From RGIG8306 sp964426655 (GTDB taxonomy: Bacteria; Bacillota; Clostridia; Lachnospirales; Lachnospiraceae), in contig CAYRQT010000001.1 in assembly GCA_964426655.1 (NCBI GenBank), forward strand, positions 1 through 64,000: a DNA stretch of 64,000 nucleotides. Direction: 5' to 3'. The notes under the pieces were generated by a model. That model saw nothing but the letters and a program-made list of their open reading frames with translations. It was not told the DNA's origin and did not search any database. Numbering within the stretch: position 1 is the stretch's first letter; each line of letters begins with the position of its first letter. Shown here in pieces: positions 61,639-64,000 of this stretch. A program made the position numbers and the translations under genes.

Positions 61639-62571
61639 TTACTCTGTAAAAAGAGGCGTGGACAGATATCTGTCCCCTGTATCCGGGAGAAGCACCACAA
61701 TGGTTTTCCCTGCATTTTCAGGACACTCTGCAATTTTCTTTGCGGCTACAAGCGCAGCACCGGAAGAGATACCAACTAAAACACCTTCGCTTCTGGCAAA
61801 AATTCGCCCCGCTTCAAAAGCTTCTTCATTCTCTACCGGGACAACTTCATCATACACACTGGTATTCAAGGTCTCGGGAACAAAGCCTGCTCCAATTCCC
61901 TGAATTTTGTGGGGACCTGCCTTCCCTTCCGATAACACAGGAGAACCGGCCGGTTCCACTGCCACTACCTTCACATCCGGATTCTGGCTCTTTAAATATT
62001 CTCCCACACCTGTAATGGTTCCACCGGTGCCCACACCTGCAATAAAAAAGTCTACTTTCCCGTCTGCGTCTTCCCAGATTTCAGGCCCTGTAGTCTCTCT
62101 ATGAACTTTAGGATTTGCAGGGTTTACAAACTGCCCGGGAATAAAGGAATGAGGAATCTCTGCTGCCAGTTCTTCAGCCTTTGCAATGGCCCCTTTCATG
62201 CCTTTTGCGCCTTCTGTCAGCACCAGCTCTGCACCATATGCTTTTAACAGATTGCGCCGCTCCACGCTCATGGTTTCCGGCATGGTCAGGATAATGCGGT
62301 ATCCTTTTGCAGCGGCAATGGATGCCAGCCCGATTCCTGTGTTCCCACTGGTGGGCTCAATGATGACGGACTCTTTATTCAAAAGGCCCTTTGCTTCTGC
62401 GTCTTCAATCATGGCAAGGGCAATACGATCCTTCACACTGCCTGCCGGATTAAAATATTCCAGTTTCACCAGCAGTCTGGCAGGTATTTCCTTAGCTGCT
62501 GCATATTTTTTTGCCTCTAAAAGAGGTGTTTTTCCAATCAGATCTGTTGCGCTCTCATAGATTTTTCCCAT
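61639..62571 (-). CDS. cysK: Cysteine synthase A (O-acetylserine sulfhydrylase)
   Basis: Makes cysteine from O-acetylserine and sulfide with PLP. 310 residues from the ATG at 62571 (AAAGGAG upstream). The PLP lysine is in FNPAGSVKDRIA, the substrate loop is TSGNTGIGLA, and the glycine-rich PLP phosphate loop is GVGTGGTITG. CysE is not in the window. Confidence 0.96.
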   Translation of the reverse strand: MGKIYESATDLIGKTPLLEAKKYAAAKEIPARLLVKLEYFNPAGSVKDRIALAMIEDAEAKGLLNKESVIIEPTSGNTGIGLASIAAAKGYRIILTMPETMSVERRNLLKAYGAELVLTEGAKGMKGAIAKAEELAAEIPHSFIPGQFVNPANPKVHRETTGPEIWEDADGKVDFFIAGVGTGGTITGVGEYLKSQNPDVKVVAVEPAGSPVLSEGKAGPHKIQGIGAGFVPETLNTSVYDEVVPVENEEAFEAGRIFARSEGVLVGISSGAALVAAKKIAECPENAGKTIVVLLPDTGDRYLSTPLFTE

Positions 62572-62625
62572 TTGCTCTGCTCCTTTATTGTTATTCATAG
62601 TTACCATGTATGTTTTTATGGTTTT

Positions 62626-62654
62626 ATTATAGGAGCCTTCTCTTACTTTGTCAA
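62626..62654 (-). promoter_or_regulatory. Promoter of cysK
   Basis: Perfect minus-strand consensus TTGACA (62654-62649), 17-nt spacer, TATAAT (62631-62626), with a leader of about 47 nt. Confidence 0.85.
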
Positions 62655-62671
62655 TACCTCTTTTTTATTTC

Positions 62672-63517
62672 CTACAAAAAATATGAATTTAATATATATT
62701 TCTCCAGGGCAGTAGCCACCCCCTCTTCCTCATTTGTCCCGGTTACCACATCTGCAGCTGCCTGTACCTGAACGGAGGCATTTCCCATAGCCACACCAAG
62801 GCCTGCCTTCTCCAGCATACTAATATCATTTAACCCATCTCCACAGGCCATGATTTCTCCGGGAGGAATTTGAAGTTTTTCTCCCAGACGCAATAGTGCA
62901 CTGCCTTTGTCCGCTTCAAAATGACTGATTTCCACATTTAGAGGAACGGAGGAGGTTACAAACAAATCTCCCATAGCTCCAAATCTTTTTTCCAACCTTC
63001 CGTAACTGTCCTGATCCGCCGTGACCACAGAAATATTGGCCACTTCCTCTTCCATATGCTTTAGCACCGGCTCCAGTGCAGGCACTGGTTTCCTGGACAT
63101 GCGCATATAGGCCTCCATGGGTGTGCCAAGCAGAGGGCGAAGGATTTCCCAGAAATCTTTCTCCGTAACATAACCATACCCACATGCGAAAACCTCCAGC
63201 AGCAAAGGGGACTTCTCCTCCTCCAACACCTCCATCACCTTTTTGATTTGCTGTTTTTCCATATAACGATGATCCACTTCGACACCCGTTCCCAGGGAAG
63301 TGGTCACGGCCCCGTTGGATGTAATCATATAAGACTGTGCAAACAACTCCCTAAGCCATTGGGGAACCCCTTCTCTGGGCCGACCTGTCACAGGCACAAC
63401 CTGAATACCCATCTCCTGCACCTGCTTTATTTTTTGTATGCTGTAGCGGCCCAGCTTTTTTTGTTTGTTTAACAACGTTCCATCCAGGTCCAGGCCCACC
63501 ATGCGTAACTTATCCAT
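62672..63517 (-). CDS. Cof-type HAD-family sugar phosphatase
   Basis: 281 residues from the ATG at 63517 with AAAGGG upstream. HAD motif I DLDGTLLN, a C2-type cap domain and motif IV CGDGLNDISMLEKAG are intact. The Cof/YidA subgroup dephosphorylates sugar phosphates and flavin or PLP-type metabolites. A longer upstream in-frame extension has no ribosome site. Confidence 0.92.
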   Translation of the reverse strand: MDKLRMVGLDLDGTLLNKQKKLGRYSIQKIKQVQEMGIQVVPVTGRPREGVPQWLRELFAQSYMITSNGAVTTSLGTGVEVDHRYMEKQQIKKVMEVLEEEKSPLLLEVFACGYGYVTEKDFWEILRPLLGTPMEAYMRMSRKPVPALEPVLKHMEEEVANISVVTADQDSYGRLEKRFGAMGDLFVTSSVPLNVEISHFEADKGSALLRLGEKLQIPPGEIMACGDGLNDISMLEKAGLGVAMGNASVQVQAAADVVTGTNEEEGVATALEKYILNSYFL

Positions 63518-63545
63518 TTTTTCATACCCTTTCTGCACATAATTA

Positions 63546-63590
63546 GGAAAAAAAAGATTTCTGCTAGGACAGCAGAAATCTTTTAATTCC
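63546..63590 (-). terminator. Terminator overlapping the end of the DtxR-family gene
   Basis: Perfect arms of at least 13 bp (AAAGATTTCTGCT and its complement, 63553-63565 and 63571-63583) with a 5-nt loop, T-run on the minus strand. The last codons of the regulator are inside the stem. Confidence 0.85.
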
Positions 63591-63923
63591 CTCGTAAGTC
63601 TCCTGACTAATGATATGCTCCATTCGGCAGGCATCCTCCTCGGCCACCTCTGCAGAAACACCTGCCACCTGCGTCAGAAAACGGGTCAGGGTTTTGTGTC
63701 TTTCATATATGGCAGAGGCTTTGCTGCGCCCCGATTCCGTAAGTTGCAAAGCGCCATCCCCTCTGACCTGCAGGTATCCGGCCTCTCTTAAAAGCCCCAC
63801 CGCCCGGCTCACGCTTGGTTTGCTGAAGTTAAGGGCATGTACCACATCAATGGAGCGAACAAATCCCTGGCGTTCCTCAAGCATCAGGATGGTTTCCAGA
63901 TAATTTTCTCCGGATTCATACAT
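63564..63923 (-). CDS. DtxR/MntR-family metal-dependent repressor
   Basis: 119 residues: a winged helix-turn-helix (about 1-65, SIDVVHALNFSKPSVSRAVGLL) and a dimerisation helix region with metal ligands in YERHKTL and EDACRMEHIIS. The Cys in ACRMEH follows the iron-type DtxR/IdeR pattern (ACRWEH) rather than MntR (GIEHH), hinting at Fe2+. There is no C-terminal SH3-like domain, and the protein is shorter than MntR (about 140). Its target genes are not visible. Confidence 0.88.
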   Translation of the reverse strand: MYESGENYLETILMLEERQGFVRSIDVVHALNFSKPSVSRAVGLLREAGYLQVRGDGALQLTESGRSKASAIYERHKTLTRFLTQVAGVSAEVAEEDACRMEHIISQETYEGIKRFLLS

Positions 63924-63967
63924 TTTCCCACACTCCTTTCCCAGTCAGTTAAGACTATCTGTCTTTC

Positions 63968-63996
63968 ATCATAGCATAAGGTTTTTTATTCGTCAA
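63968..63996 (-). promoter_or_regulatory. Promoter of the DtxR-family gene
   Basis: Minus strand TTGACG (63996-63991), 17-nt spacer, TATGAT (63973-63968), 45 bp before the ATG. Confidence 0.7.
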
Positions 63997-64000
63997 ATCC

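Noticed and set aside
1..64000. tRNA, rRNA, insertion sequences or prophage genes
   Set aside because: I found no such sequences on reading the intergenic regions; the only mobile element is the group II intron derivative.

Overview
The window reads as a chromosomal segment of a strictly anaerobic low-to-mid GC Firmicute, most likely a member of the Lachnospiraceae (Clostridia). This is inferred from the gene order uvrC-hprK-murB-rapZ-whiA-crh-dnaE-pfkA, strong AGGAGG-type ribosome binding sites, near-consensus TTGACA-N17-TATAAT promoters, a NADH/ferredoxin-type [FeFe]-hydrogenase operon, a giant 2-hydroxyacyl-CoA dehydratase activase, and several small families typical of that group. I see no rRNA, tRNA, CRISPR, prophage or insertion sequence. 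About 54 protein genes fill the window densely.

Layout. 0-7.2 kb (minus strand): greA-lysS behind a consensus promoter; then argF, a small membrane protein, birA, an uncharacterised protein and dus in a tight run, with argF behind a promoter overlapped by two ARG boxes; an nfeD-SPFH membrane pair. 7.3-23.1 kb (minus): a SleB-type cell-wall hydrolase, then ftsH, uvrC and the hprK-murB-rapZ-whiA-crh-dnaE-pfkA-RCK-SpoU run. The HPr-like protein has Glu at position 15 instead of the phosphorylatable His but keeps Ser46, so it is a Crh-like regulatory partner of HprK. 23.3-24.7 kb (minus): a membrane-anchored amidase. 24.8-30.5 kb (plus): a three-component surface-glycosylation set (GT2, GtrA flippase, YfhO GT-C) translationally coupled to argH. 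30.6-34.8 kb (minus): hydCBA-type bifurcating hydrogenase with a Rex-like operator in its promoter.

34.9-35.4 kb holds the most unusual element: a 472-nt group IIC intron inserted exactly behind the xth terminator. It has lost nearly all of its reverse-transcriptase gene but keeps domains V and VI and a 34-codon fragment that resembles the extreme C-terminus of the RT. 35.4-41.1 kb (minus): lysA-xth, pyk, a rhomboid-like protein lacking the catalytic GxSG, and corA. corA has a promoter 270 nt upstream and a structured leader ending in a hairpin that buries its Shine-Dalgarno sequence: a candidate unrecognised riboswitch.

41.6-64 kb: the giant activase; a DUF3810-like membrane metallopeptidase; a surface protein with 20 EEST-type repeats; aroC; a cupin-XRE regulator with potABCD; an ABC-F protein and a TraX-like membrane protein; then a sulfur and carbon block (gldA-small gene-luxS, metY, a MalY/PatB aminotransferase with a membrane-anchored esterase, cysK), a Cof-type HAD phosphatase and a DtxR-family regulator at the right edge.
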